Positions 55,537-63,676 of a DNA stretch of 64,000 nucleotides are shown in pieces. The number at the start of each line of letters is the position of its first letter. Position 1 is the first letter of the stretch. The translations under genes and the position numbers were made by a program. Where the stretch lies: the NCBI GenBank assembly GCA_050179685.1, contig JBFXEW010000018.1, positions 45,622-109,621 on the forward strand, given 5' to 3'. The DNA is from GWE2-40-63 sp050179685. GTDB lineage: Bacteria; Bacteroidota; Bacteroidia; Bacteroidales; SZUA-534. The notes under the pieces were generated by a model. It saw only the letters and a list, made by a program, of their open reading frames with translations. It was not told the DNA's origin and ran no database searches.

Positions 55537-56736
55537 ATGACACAATCATTTTCAATTCGGTTCTATTTGAATCTGAATAAGCCAAAATTTGATACCTATA
55601 AAATTTATGGCCGCTTAATCATTGATAGACGAAAAACTGAATTTGCCACTAATTTCTATTGTGAAGAAAAACTATGGGACAAAGAAAAAGGTAGAGCAAA
55701 AAAGAATATGGTTATTAACGATGAGCTAAGTGAAATAGAAAACAATCTGAATAGAATCCGTCGTAAATTACTGGATGATGGCAAACCCCTTTCTTCGCGT
55801 TCGATAATTGCAATATACAAGGGCGATAAAAAAACGCAACGTTTCCTTGTTGAATACATGGATGAACACATTAAGGAAATTCGAGAAAAAAAAGAACACG
55901 CCATTAATACTGTTAATCATTATTCAGCATCAAAAAAGATATACCAGGATTTTATTAAAAGTGCCTATAAAAAAAGCGATTTTCCGATTAAGGAGATGAA
56001 TTACGATTTTGTTAAAGCTTTTGACCATTACCTTATGACCAAGCATACAGATCGGCATGGAAATAATATTAAAAGAAACACCGCCAATAAACACCATTCC
56101 AGATTGCGTACTATGCTTCACAAAGCACATAATGAAGCATTGATTTTAGAAAACCCATACACCCGTTTTCAATTAAGGAATAAGCCTACAAATAGGAGTT
56201 TTTTGACTTCTGATGAAATTAACCGGATTATTAAACTCAATTTCGAAAATAATCAGGTATTAGACCGGGTAAGAGATTTCTTTTTGTTTTCCTGTTATAC
56301 CAGTTTGCGCTTTTCAGATGCATATAACCTTAAAATGACTGATATTATTGAAACATCCAATAGTAAAAAGATAATATCCATTGAAATGGATAAAACCAAA
56401 GAGATGGTATATGTACCACTAATCGCAGAAGCAATGGAACTCATTGACAAATACAAAGATGAGGATTCACGTATCGTTTCAAATTATGTTTTACCGCGCT
56501 ATTCAAATCAAAAAGTTAACCTGTTTTTAAAGCACATTGGAACACTGGCAGAAATTGAAAAGGATTTAACACATCACGTTGCCCGACATACCTTTGCAAC
56601 TGTAGCTTTAAATAATGGCATTCCATTGGATGTTGTACAAAAAATATTAGGACATAGCAGCATCCGAACTACACAGATTTATGCTAAGATGCTGACCTCT
56701 ACCTTAGAAAAAGAAATGGAAAAATTTAAACTCTAG
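55537..56736 (+). CDS. Tyrosine recombinase (integrase) of the ssrA element
   Basis: The 399-residue protein has the arm-binding domain (IRFYLNLNKPKFDTYKIYGRL), a SAM-like core-binding domain (~110-215) and a catalytic domain. Active-site residues are R258 (TSLRFSD), K288 (MDKTKE), H347 and R350 (HHVARH), H373 (LGHSS) and nucleophile Y382 (TQIYAK), all present. It resembles Bacteroidetes conjugative transposon integrases. Its position right after ssrA implies integration at the tmRNA 3' end. Confidence 0.93.
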   Translation: MTQSFSIRFYLNLNKPKFDTYKIYGRLIIDRRKTEFATNFYCEEKLWDKEKGRAKKNMVINDELSEIENNLNRIRRKLLDDGKPLSSRSIIAIYKGDKKTQRFLVEYMDEHIKEIREKKEHAINTVNHYSASKKIYQDFIKSAYKKSDFPIKEMNYDFVKAFDHYLMTKHTDRHGNNIKRNTANKHHSRLRTMLHKAHNEALILENPYTRFQLRNKPTNRSFLTSDEINRIIKLNFENNQVLDRVRDFFLFSCYTSLRFSDAYNLKMTDIIETSNSKKIISIEMDKTKEMVYVPLIAEAMELIDKYKDEDSRIVSNYVLPRYSNQKVNLFLKHIGTLAEIEKDLTHHVARHTFATVALNNGIPLDVVQKILGHSSIRTTQIYAKMLTSTLEKEMEKFKL

Positions 56737-56749
56737 AACTTAAAATATA

Positions 56750-57772
56750 ATGCAAAAAATTTTCACAACGTTTGTTAATGAAATTAACAAAACACTAGAA
56801 GAAATAGAAAGGATAAATCGCGCTCACCAGAATCATTTCAAAGCAGGCTCAACAAACTTGATTGATCCCCTCAATTCTACATGCTGGAGCGTAAAAGATG
56901 AAATTAATTTTCTGGCAAAAAACATTGGAACTCTTAGTAAATTAAAACTCGAAAATAATATCCTTTTTATAATAAGTGTTTTTATCAACTTCCATATTAT
57001 AAAGAATACAAGAAATAGCAATCAAATAAAAACATTTAACCATGATTTCATTCAAATTGCTCTATGTGCTAAGGATATTGAAAAAAAAGGAATTTCAGAT
57101 TATAACATTGAATCAATATTAAATGATTATTTACCATTTCTATCAGAAATATTCGCAATTGATTTTGATAAAATCTATAAAGAATATTACGACAAAGTAA
57201 ATCTTGCCATAAACGAACTCAAGGTAGACTTTGAACAAAATAATTTGCCATTCATAAGATCAATTGATTTTGTTGGTTTAGGTAACAGTATTAAATTTTT
57301 TCTAATATTAAAAGACCTTTCAATAAAAGATGCTTTTGATGCAGAATTAAGCGAATTAAAAGAATCAAAACCCTATAATAAACCAAAATCCAAACCATTG
57401 CAGGATGCCATTGCAGAGCTTCGCAGTAAAATATTCGACAATAATGAATTTGAAACGCTAAGCCTAACTCCAACTGAAATCTACAAGATTAAATACGCAC
57501 TAAGCAAGACGTTCGCTAAATTCTCGGCAGAGTTTATTTTTCATGACTTAATGGAGTGTTTTACGTTTAACGAATACAATCAAAATGGAATTTCAAAAGT
57601 TATTTATGAAATCTTTCAAAAAACAGTAAGCCAACACTTACCGGGATTTATTAATAAAGAAGAACGCTTCAATACTAGAAAAGTGCAAACCGATAAGCTG
57701 ATAGATAAAAATGATTTTAAAAAATACCAAACAAGGCAATTAATTAAATATATCAACTTTCCAAAAAAATAA
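56750..57772 (+). CDS. Orphan protein of the integrated element
   Basis: The 340-residue soluble protein is helical and rich in Lys, Asn, Glu and Ile. It has no signal peptide or known motif. A central hinge (ESKPYNKPKSKPLQDA) separates two helical halves; the C-terminal half has LSKTFAKFSAEFIFHDLMECF. It follows the integrase by 13 bases and is probably cotranscribed. Similar-sized helical genes beside integrases are frequent in this phylum, with function unknown. Confidence 0.7.
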   Translation: MQKIFTTFVNEINKTLEEIERINRAHQNHFKAGSTNLIDPLNSTCWSVKDEINFLAKNIGTLSKLKLENNILFIISVFINFHIIKNTRNSNQIKTFNHDFIQIALCAKDIEKKGISDYNIESILNDYLPFLSEIFAIDFDKIYKEYYDKVNLAINELKVDFEQNNLPFIRSIDFVGLGNSIKFFLILKDLSIKDAFDAELSELKESKPYNKPKSKPLQDAIAELRSKIFDNNEFETLSLTPTEIYKIKYALSKTFAKFSAEFIFHDLMECFTFNEYNQNGISKVIYEIFQKTVSQHLPGFINKEERFNTRKVQTDKLIDKNDFKKYQTRQLIKYINFPKK

Positions 57773-57782
57773 GCATTTTTTA

Positions 57783-57823
57783 GGGGGGCAATGAAATAAT
57801 TACCAACATTTCTAATGCCCCCC
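57783..57823 (+). promoter_or_regulatory. GC-rich hairpin between element genes
   Basis: GGGGGGCA (57783-57790) and TGCCCCCC (57816-57823) pair over 8 bp, with an inner GAAAT/ATTTC stem. No T-run follows, so it is not a simple terminator. It separates the integrase operon from the excisionase-like gene. A G6/C7 stem is striking in such AT-rich sequence. Confidence 0.55.
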
Positions 57824-57896
57824 CATTTCAATTGTAATTTTATTCCTCTCCTCTTTCTTTCCCACATCTTTGCTTCATAAACAATATTAAAAGTTT

Positions 57897-58196
57897 ATGA
57901 AAAAATTTAATTCAAATCAAAATGACTTGAAGCATAGTATGGTCATTTTACCCGCAACAGATTATCAGGAACTCGTTGCAAAAGTTGAAAGCATCCTGAA
58001 TTGTGTTAATCTCAATGAAAGCAATGCGTCCATTTTTAATGGATATATCTCGGAAAAAGATGCCATGAAAGAAACCGGCTATAAAAGTACCTGGTTTTGG
58101 CAACAACGCACTTCCGGAAAGCTACCTTTTAAAAAATTAGGCGCAAAGGTAATGTACAAAATTGATGATTTAATTAACCTAATGGAGGAGAAATAA
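57897..58196 (+). CDS. Excisionase-like helix-turn-helix protein
   Basis: The 99-residue protein has a short acidic/helical N-terminus and a MerR/excisionase-type HTH (YISEKDAMKETGYKSTWFWQQRTSGKLPFKKLGAKVMYKIDDL). Such proteins bind att-site DNA to control excision or regulate element genes. It overlaps the next gene by 1 base (TAATG), so the two are coupled. Confidence 0.8.
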   Translation: MKKFNSNQNDLKHSMVILPATDYQELVAKVESILNCVNLNESNASIFNGYISEKDAMKETGYKSTWFWQQRTSGKLPFKKLGAKVMYKIDDLINLMEEK

Positions 58197-58519
58197 TGGA
58201 TGCATTTAATGATTATAAAAATGGGGTCGCTCATCTAGTCGCTATAATAGAAAAAGAAGACCGGAATTTAAGAATTCTCGACCGAAATAAGTATCCTCAA
58301 CATTTTAATTATAAAAAGAAACTTGTTGAGGATCTAAAAGAAGTGTATCATAATATTTACCAGATACATGACTTTTATCTCTTTAAAAATATCCAAGATA
58401 ATATAATTTTTCATTCACAAAATGGAGCGCACGGGTTAACTATATTTCTGCCTTTCAAATCAAATCCTAATCTAGGAAATTTTGCAATTCTTGATTTTAC
58501 TAAAAACTTACCACAATGA
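58196..58519 (+). CDS. Small orphan protein of the element
   Basis: The 107-residue protein has no recognised family. It is helical at the start (MDAFNDYKNGVAHLVAIIEKEDRNL) and has a beta-rich end (ITIFLPFKSN...). It is wedged between an HTH gene (TAATG overlap) and the DUF3987 gene (ATGA overlap), which suggests a coupled three-gene unit and a role near element replication. Confidence 0.6.
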   Translation: MDAFNDYKNGVAHLVAIIEKEDRNLRILDRNKYPQHFNYKKKLVEDLKEVYHNIYQIHDFYLFKNIQDNIIFHSQNGAHGLTIFLPFKSNPNLGNFAILDFTKNLPQ

Positions 58520-59775
58520 TACCAGAGATATTTAAAATCTTCCCTAAACCAATTCAGGATTTTGCAATGGAAGTTAATCAGGGATTAAACTTTAACTTAG
58601 AATACATTTTTGGTTCTATTCTGTTTGCAAGCAGTGTCAGCATTGGAAACAGCTATCAATTAAAAATAAAAAATGGCTGGAATGAAGGATGTAATTTATT
58701 TATGATCATAGTTGGTCCAACTGGAGTAGCAAAAACACCAACAATTGCTGCTGCTGCCAATCCTTTAATTAGAAAGAACCAAGAGTATTTTAATCAGTGG
58801 AAAAAAGAACAGGAAGAATATGAGAAAAATAAAATGCTAAGCGCAGATGAACGAAAAAATCACCTTGATGACTTTAAAGAACCCAAGAAAAAGCAAATTA
58901 TAGCCGAAGATGCCACCCTTGAGGCCATATACCGGTCACATGATAATAATCCCAAGGGTTTTGGAATTTATTATGATGAAGTTATTGGATTTTTTAACAA
59001 CATGAGTAAGTATAATAAAGGTAGTGATCAAGAGCAATGGTTAAAAGTTTGGTCAAGGAAATCAATAACAGTAGATCGGGTTTCTTCTAAGCCAATTTCA
59101 ATTTCCCTACCCCATATAAGTCTTATAGGCGGAATCCAAACAAAACTAATTTCTGAGCTTTTTAAAGACAATCGTGAAAAAAACGGATTTGTAGAGCGGC
59201 TACTTTTTATTATGCCTGATTATCTGGAAAAGAAAGACTTCCCCGAACATAAAATTCCTACTTATGTTTTTGAAGAATATGAACGAATTTTAAACAGATT
59301 AGCTGATCTACCAATATTTTCTGATGAATTCAATAGGGTTAATCCTTCTACATTAGAGTTCACACAAGAAGCTTTAACTCGCTATAAAAGCTACTACAAT
59401 AAGAACTCAAAATTGCATAGGGAAGGTAATTTACCTGATGAAATGCTAGGATTTTATCCTAAAATGGATACATATTGTGCAAGGTTTGCTCTAATCCTCC
59501 AGTTATTATATTGGGCTTGTGAAGAAGAACCTAATGATAAAGTAGGATTAAGAGCTGTCGAAGGAGCCATTATTCTAAGTGACTATTTTTTATCGAATGC
59601 AAAAAAAGTATTGAAGAAAATAAAAGAACCTACAATTCTAAAAAAAGAACATAAAAAACTCTTTGCCTTCGACCTTATTGACCATAAGGGTTTAAGTTAC
59701 CGTGATGCGGCTCATTTACTAGATGTTTCTCACGAAACTGTCAGACAATGGACATTAAATAGAAATGACACTTGA
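58516..59775 (+). CDS. DUF3987 family ATPase (helicase/primase-associated)
   Basis: The 419-residue protein has a P-loop at residues 67-74, GPTGVAKT, with Ala in the place of the usual Gly before Lys. A Walker B-like segment is FGIYYDEVIGFF. DUF3987 ATPases usually sit in element replication modules. The C-terminus (KGLSYRDAAHLLDVSHETVRQWTL) forms an added HTH. It lies in a coupled unit with two small genes and probably drives element replication. Confidence 0.85.
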   Translation: MIPEIFKIFPKPIQDFAMEVNQGLNFNLEYIFGSILFASSVSIGNSYQLKIKNGWNEGCNLFMIIVGPTGVAKTPTIAAAANPLIRKNQEYFNQWKKEQEEYEKNKMLSADERKNHLDDFKEPKKKQIIAEDATLEAIYRSHDNNPKGFGIYYDEVIGFFNNMSKYNKGSDQEQWLKVWSRKSITVDRVSSKPISISLPHISLIGGIQTKLISELFKDNREKNGFVERLLFIMPDYLEKKDFPEHKIPTYVFEEYERILNRLADLPIFSDEFNRVNPSTLEFTQEALTRYKSYYNKNSKLHREGNLPDEMLGFYPKMDTYCARFALILQLLYWACEEEPNDKVGLRAVEGAIILSDYFLSNAKKVLKKIKEPTILKKEHKKLFAFDLIDHKGLSYRDAAHLLDVSHETVRQWTLNRNDT

Positions 59776-60025
59776 CAGATGACAATTGAAAAATAAATAT
59801 TTCGCTTCTGAATATGAGGAAATTAGGCCTAACCTTTTAAATATAACTGTCAACCTGGAGAAAAACAAAATCCAAACTTAATTGACATCGTTTAATCTCA
59901 ATATATCACATATTGCATTATATTACAATATGATACAACTAATTCTAATTCTATCAAGAGTCAAATGTCAACCACTTACTAAATAAAAACTTTATTAATT
60001 ACTCCCAAGATTATTGGTCATAATC

Positions 60026-60310
60026 TTATCTTTCACGTAAAATCTGATTTGCCCTTTCAATATCAAGAATGATTTTTCTCCCATGCTGATACACTGCATC
60101 TTTTAAAATTCCATCTTTCCACTTTTGCGCTGTTGCATGCGAAATTCCATACAAATTACGAATACCTTTTAGTCCATATGCATATTTACCGGAAGTAAAA
60201 TCGAATGATATTACCGCATTATCATCTTCATTGTTTTGTTTAGCGCTTAAAATCTCTTTTAATTGCCCCACGTTAAGCATTACAATAGGTGTTGAGTCGT
60301 TAAATTCCAT
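60026..60310 (-). CDS. DUF3853 family HTH protein
   Basis: The 94-residue protein has a short acidic N-terminus (MEFNDSTPIVMLNVGQLKEIL) and an excisionase-like HTH (YGLKGIRNLYGISHATAQKWKDGILKDAVYQHGRKI). DUF3853 proteins are common in Bacteroidetes mobile elements and their function is not established. Its stop is 250 bases from the DUF3987 stop, and the repeat field begins 50 bases beyond its start. Confidence 0.8.
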   Translation of the reverse strand: MEFNDSTPIVMLNVGQLKEILSAKQNNEDDNAVISFDFTSGKYAYGLKGIRNLYGISHATAQKWKDGILKDAVYQHGRKIILDIERANQILRER

Positions 60311-60375
60311 ATCACTTGGTTCATATTTATTTATAAAAATCAGTAAAATACTATAATGCCTAAATTATTAAATAT

Positions 60376-62192
60376 CAACGCACAAGGAGCGGCCAACGAG
60401 CGACCAACGCGCGTTGATTTTGCGGAAAATTTCACTCAATTAAACGTTGATTTGCGTATTTTTATTTTTATCTATACATTTTTTAGCTTTAATCAGTAAT
60501 AATTTAAACTTTAGCGCATAACCCAGGTATAACCCGATTACATTTCTACAGTTCAGTTATTAAAAACAGTTTCAATCACTTTTTTAATTTACACCTAATA
60601 ATCAGCGCTCAAGGAACGAGACGAGCGGAATCCGTTATGCTAAAATTGAAATTTATTTTCAACGCTAATTAATTGATAAATAACGAACAAGGAGCGGCCA
60701 ACGAGCGTTGATTTACCGAAATAATTTCATTCCAAAATCCAAATTTGCGCAAATTCCCAAATAACAAAATTGGCTTTTGCGCATTCAAATGTTTTTCCTG
60801 CCATAATTCGAATAAAATAGTTGCTATAGCGCTCTTATTATACTTCAAAAAACCGGATTGTTATACAAAGACGCAACAATTGCGTAAATCTTTAGTAATC
60901 AACGCTCAAGGAACGGCCAACGAGCGGCCAACGATCGTTGATTTTGCGGAAAATTTCACTTAGTTAAACACTGATTTACGCAAATTTTATTTATAAGCTT
61001 TCGCGTTTTATTCAGAGTTAATCTAAACTTTAGCGCATGCCCTCAAATAATAAACTACATAAATATTACAATTCGATGCTAGAGTCAATCTTATATCCTA
61101 TTTAGGAGGCGGTAAATCAAAGGATATATTGGGTATGATTGGTGATAATTCCTCTTATAAAACTTGGATAAGCAGAATCATATTAAAAACTAAAAATTGC
61201 ACATTTTTATAATGATGTGACTAAATGAAAAATGCAGGCAACCCAAAGGTACTTGCTTTTAAAGCAGTTTTCCAACCGGCGATACCTGCAAAGCAAATTT
61301 AAAAAAAAAGTTTTATGTTTTTATAGCTTTGTAATTGAAAGTTGATTTGAATTTGGGTATTTAGTGCAATTGTTCATTATTAATAATATGTTGTAATATA
61401 CTTTTTTTCAACACACAAGGATCGGCCAACGAACATTGATTTACCGAAATAACTTCATTCAAAAATCCAAGTTTGCGCAGGTTCCTAAATCACCAATGTG
61501 ATTTTTGCGCATTCAACTGTTTTCCTGCCATAATTCGAATAAAATAGTCGCTAAAGCGCACTTTATTAGACCTCAAAAAACGGAATTGTTATACAAAAAC
61601 GCAATAATTGCGCAAAACTTTAGTATTCAACGCACAAGGAGCGGTCAACGAGCGGCCAACGATCGTTGATTTTGTGAAAAATTTCACTCAATTAAATGCT
61701 GATTTGCGCAATTTCTATTTTTATCGATACACTTTTACGTTTTATTCTGGAGTGATTTAAACTTTAGCGCATAATCCAATAAAACCCAACCTGATTACCA
61801 CAATTCAGCTTTTAAAAACAGACTCAAATACTTTTTTATAAATATTTAATATTCAACGCTCAAGGAACGGCCAACGAGCGGAATCCGTTTGGCTAAAATT
61901 AAAAATCATCTTCAATACTAATTGATTGATAATTAACGGACAAGGAGCGTCCAACGAGCGTTGATTTACCGAAATAATTTCATCTAAAAATCTAAGTTTG
62001 CGCAGATTTCTATATTACTTAATTGACTTTTGCGCATTTAACTGGTTTTACAGCATAAATCTAACCAGGTAAACCAATACTTCGCAATTTCCGAACATTA
62101 AATACCTACTTGTAAATAGAAAAAAGCAATAATGGCACAATTCCTTAGTATTCAACGCGCAAGGAGCGGCCAACGAACGGAAAATATGCGCA
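60376..62192. repeat. Nine-copy CAAGGAGCGGCCAACGAGCG repeat field
   Basis: Copies start at 60376, 60603, 60682, 60899, 61409, 61628, 61854, 61935 and 62154. Three types alternate. Type 1 (60376, 60899, 61628) ends in the 12-bp palindromes CAACGCGCGTTG or CAACGATCGTTG before ATTTTG. Type 2 (60603, 61854) ends GAGCGGAATCCGTT. Type 3 (60682, 61409, 61935) ends near CGTTGATTTACCG. The order recurs with a period of about 525 bp, flanking segments included. The field is non-coding and lies between the DUF3853 and WYL genes. Candidate roles are iteron origin or regulator-binding array. Confidence 0.75.
61233..61290. other. Structured stem within the repeat field
   Basis: TGCAGG (61233-61238) pairs with CCTGCA (61285-61290), and an inner perfect hairpin is TGCTTT-T-AAAGCA (61254-61266). 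It sits in the 300-base insert that breaks the 525-bp periodicity. No known riboswitch or att site is recognised. Confidence 0.45.
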
Positions 62193-62274
62193 AAAATTTG
62201 AATTAAAAACGTGAAATTTGCGCTTATTTTAGAAAATTAGGTGTAATTAATTTTTAATGCAGCCTTATTTTGCA

Positions 62275-63309
62275 TTAACTTTTTATATTATTAATTTCTT
62301 GTTTGCTATAATTATTTAAGGCTCTGGATAATTTTGATTGTAATCTCCTTGCAAAACTTCCTGGTGATAAAACTCTCATTCCTTCTCCAAATCCAAGAAT
62401 TAAGCGCTCTAATTCATAATTTGGTACAACCCTTATCTTGATTTCTATGCCATCATCCAAATTATTAAGTAATTCCTGGGAGTGATGTAGTGGTTTGGTT
62501 AATACATAAGGAGCATTACTTTTGTCTACCCAAATACCAATATTGCGGGGTTGCGCATTTTTAACAGTAACACCTACTACATCTTTATAGTATTCATTTG
62601 CTGAGAAGTCCAGTTTTTCAACATAAGATAGTTGGTTGTTTACCGAAAGTGAACATATTCGATCAAGCGCCAGATTTAAAATTGATTCACTAGAATCTTT
62701 ATGACCTATTAGAAACCAACGATTATTATACTCTTTTAATAAATATGGGTGAAATTGCAGTTCACTTGGGTTTCGCGCATTAAATGATTGGTAATTTACA
62801 TTCAATACTTTTTTATCTAGTATAGCCCGATAAATAAAATCAAGATGCTCCAACCCCTTCAACCCATCGTTTTTATCAATATCAATAATCGGACGAGTAT
62901 TCAGTTTCTCTGAGTTAACGCGATCTTCAATCTTCTGTACAACACCGGTTAATTCCTGAAAATGCGCAAAACCTTTAAATTGACGTAAAATATCCGTTGC
63001 TTCTGAAAGCTTTTCCAAATCATGCTTTGATAAAGGCATATTGGTAATACTGTAATTTGGTTCCGTATATTTGTAATACTTTTTGTCGTAAACTTCAATT
63101 GGTGCATTGTAGCCCAATTTATCACTACGCATCATTTGGATATCCATTTGCACAGTTCTGCGCGAAACTCCTTTGTCAATCCCTTCATATTCATAAAGCG
63201 CATCTGAGCAGGCATCAATTAAATCTTCAAGCGACCATAAACGATAAGGATTCGACAAGCATTTATCTATGGTTTTATACCGTATAAGCGCATTCCTATT
63301 AACTGGCAT
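62275..63309 (-). CDS. WYL-domain transcriptional regulator
   Basis: From the ATG at 63309 (MPVNRNALIRYKTIDKCLSNP) the 344-residue protein has an N-terminal winged HTH (YRLWSLEDLIDACSDALYEYEGIDKGVSRRTVQMDIQMMRSDKLGY) and a WYL domain (VLNVNYQSFNARNPSELQFHPYLLKEYNNRWFLIGHKDS). A C-terminal WCX-like region follows. WYL proteins bind nucleotide-like ligands and often control defence or DNA-damage genes. The longer frame to 63369 adds 20 residues lying over two TGCGCA palindromes and is unlikely. Its 3' end abuts the repeat field, and a hairpin array runs divergently from its 5' end. Confidence 0.85.
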   Translation of the reverse strand: MPVNRNALIRYKTIDKCLSNPYRLWSLEDLIDACSDALYEYEGIDKGVSRRTVQMDIQMMRSDKLGYNAPIEVYDKKYYKYTEPNYSITNMPLSKHDLEKLSEATDILRQFKGFAHFQELTGVVQKIEDRVNSEKLNTRPIIDIDKNDGLKGLEHLDFIYRAILDKKVLNVNYQSFNARNPSELQFHPYLLKEYNNRWFLIGHKDSSESILNLALDRICSLSVNNQLSYVEKLDFSANEYYKDVVGVTVKNAQPRNIGIWVDKSNAPYVLTKPLHHSQELLNNLDDGIEIKIRVVPNYELERLILGFGEGMRVLSPGSFARRLQSKLSRALNNYSKQEINNIKS

Positions 63310-63349
63310 TTCGATTTTTTTTTTGAAAAAATAAGAAAATAATTTCATC

Positions 63350-63368
63350 TGCGCAAAAAGACTGCGCA
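63350..63368. promoter_or_regulatory. Paired TGCGCA palindromes upstream of the WYL gene
   Basis: TGCGCA at 63350-63355 and 63363-63368, 13 bp apart, lie about 40-60 bases before the WYL start. The same hexamer is scattered through the repeat field on the gene's other side, which suggests a binding site for the WYL protein or another element protein. Confidence 0.5.
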
Positions 63369-63419
63369 CTTGGGTGAAATCTTTGTATCGTCAAAATGAT
63401 AAAACGTTCTTTGAATCCT

Positions 63420-63532
63420 GTTTTCAAAACCATTATTAAGAATTGTTTTGAAAACGCGAAAATTAAAATAAAGGATCGAAGATTCTTGCTTTAAGAGCAA
63501 TGAATCTTCAATCATTGAAAAATGCTTTCAAT
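63420..63532 (+). ncRNA. Candidate structured RNA: three consecutive hairpins
   Basis: Hairpin A is GTTTTCAAAAC/GTTTTGAAAAC (63420-63430 and 63445-63455), a perfect 11-bp stem. Hairpin B is GAAGATTC-TTGCT paired with AGCAA-t-GAATCTTC (63478-63509), 13 bp with one bulge. Hairpin C is ATTGAAA/TTTCAAT (63514-63532). They point away from the WYL gene and lead into the tRNA-like sequence. No promoter is certain: only TTTG-20-GTTCTTTG (63382-63413). Confidence 0.5.
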
Positions 63533-63676
63533 TAATATAAAGATCTTCTGTAAAAGGAAGCGTTCAAAAGAAGTGTGAAGCAAAGACCTAATGAAAGTTT
63601 CAAAAGGCTTCATAGTGCTAGAATCTATAAAACGATGATAGCATGCTGCTTTTCTTCGTATTTGCTTTTGAGCTAA

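Larger units (their letters stand above)
60311..62274. other. About 2 kb non-coding region dense in TGCGCA palindromes
   Basis: Beyond the repeats, the hexamer TGCGCA occurs at least nine times here, along with near variants such as AGCGCA, TACGCA and TTGCGT. The base composition is very AT-rich, so it is far above chance. Several sites form short hairpins (e.g. ACGCAA-caa-TTGCGT near 60872). One 219-base frame (60745-60963) is an artefact of the repeats. A structured stem (61233-61290) interrupts the repeat order. Confidence 0.6.

Noticed and set aside
60745..60963. 72-codon plus-strand frame ending in ANERPTIVDFAENF
   Set aside because: It is made of the palindromic repeat (CAAGGAACGGCCAACGAGCG) read in one frame. 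Other copies are interrupted by stops.
60376..62192. CRISPR array
   Set aside because: Repeats are 20-45 bases but spacing varies from about 70 to 510 bp, spacers are themselves conserved, and no cas gene is near.
60376..62192. Integron attC sites
   Set aside because: The palindromic ends (CAACG...CGTTG) do not fit RYYYAAC/GTTRRRY, and there are no gene cassettes between copies.
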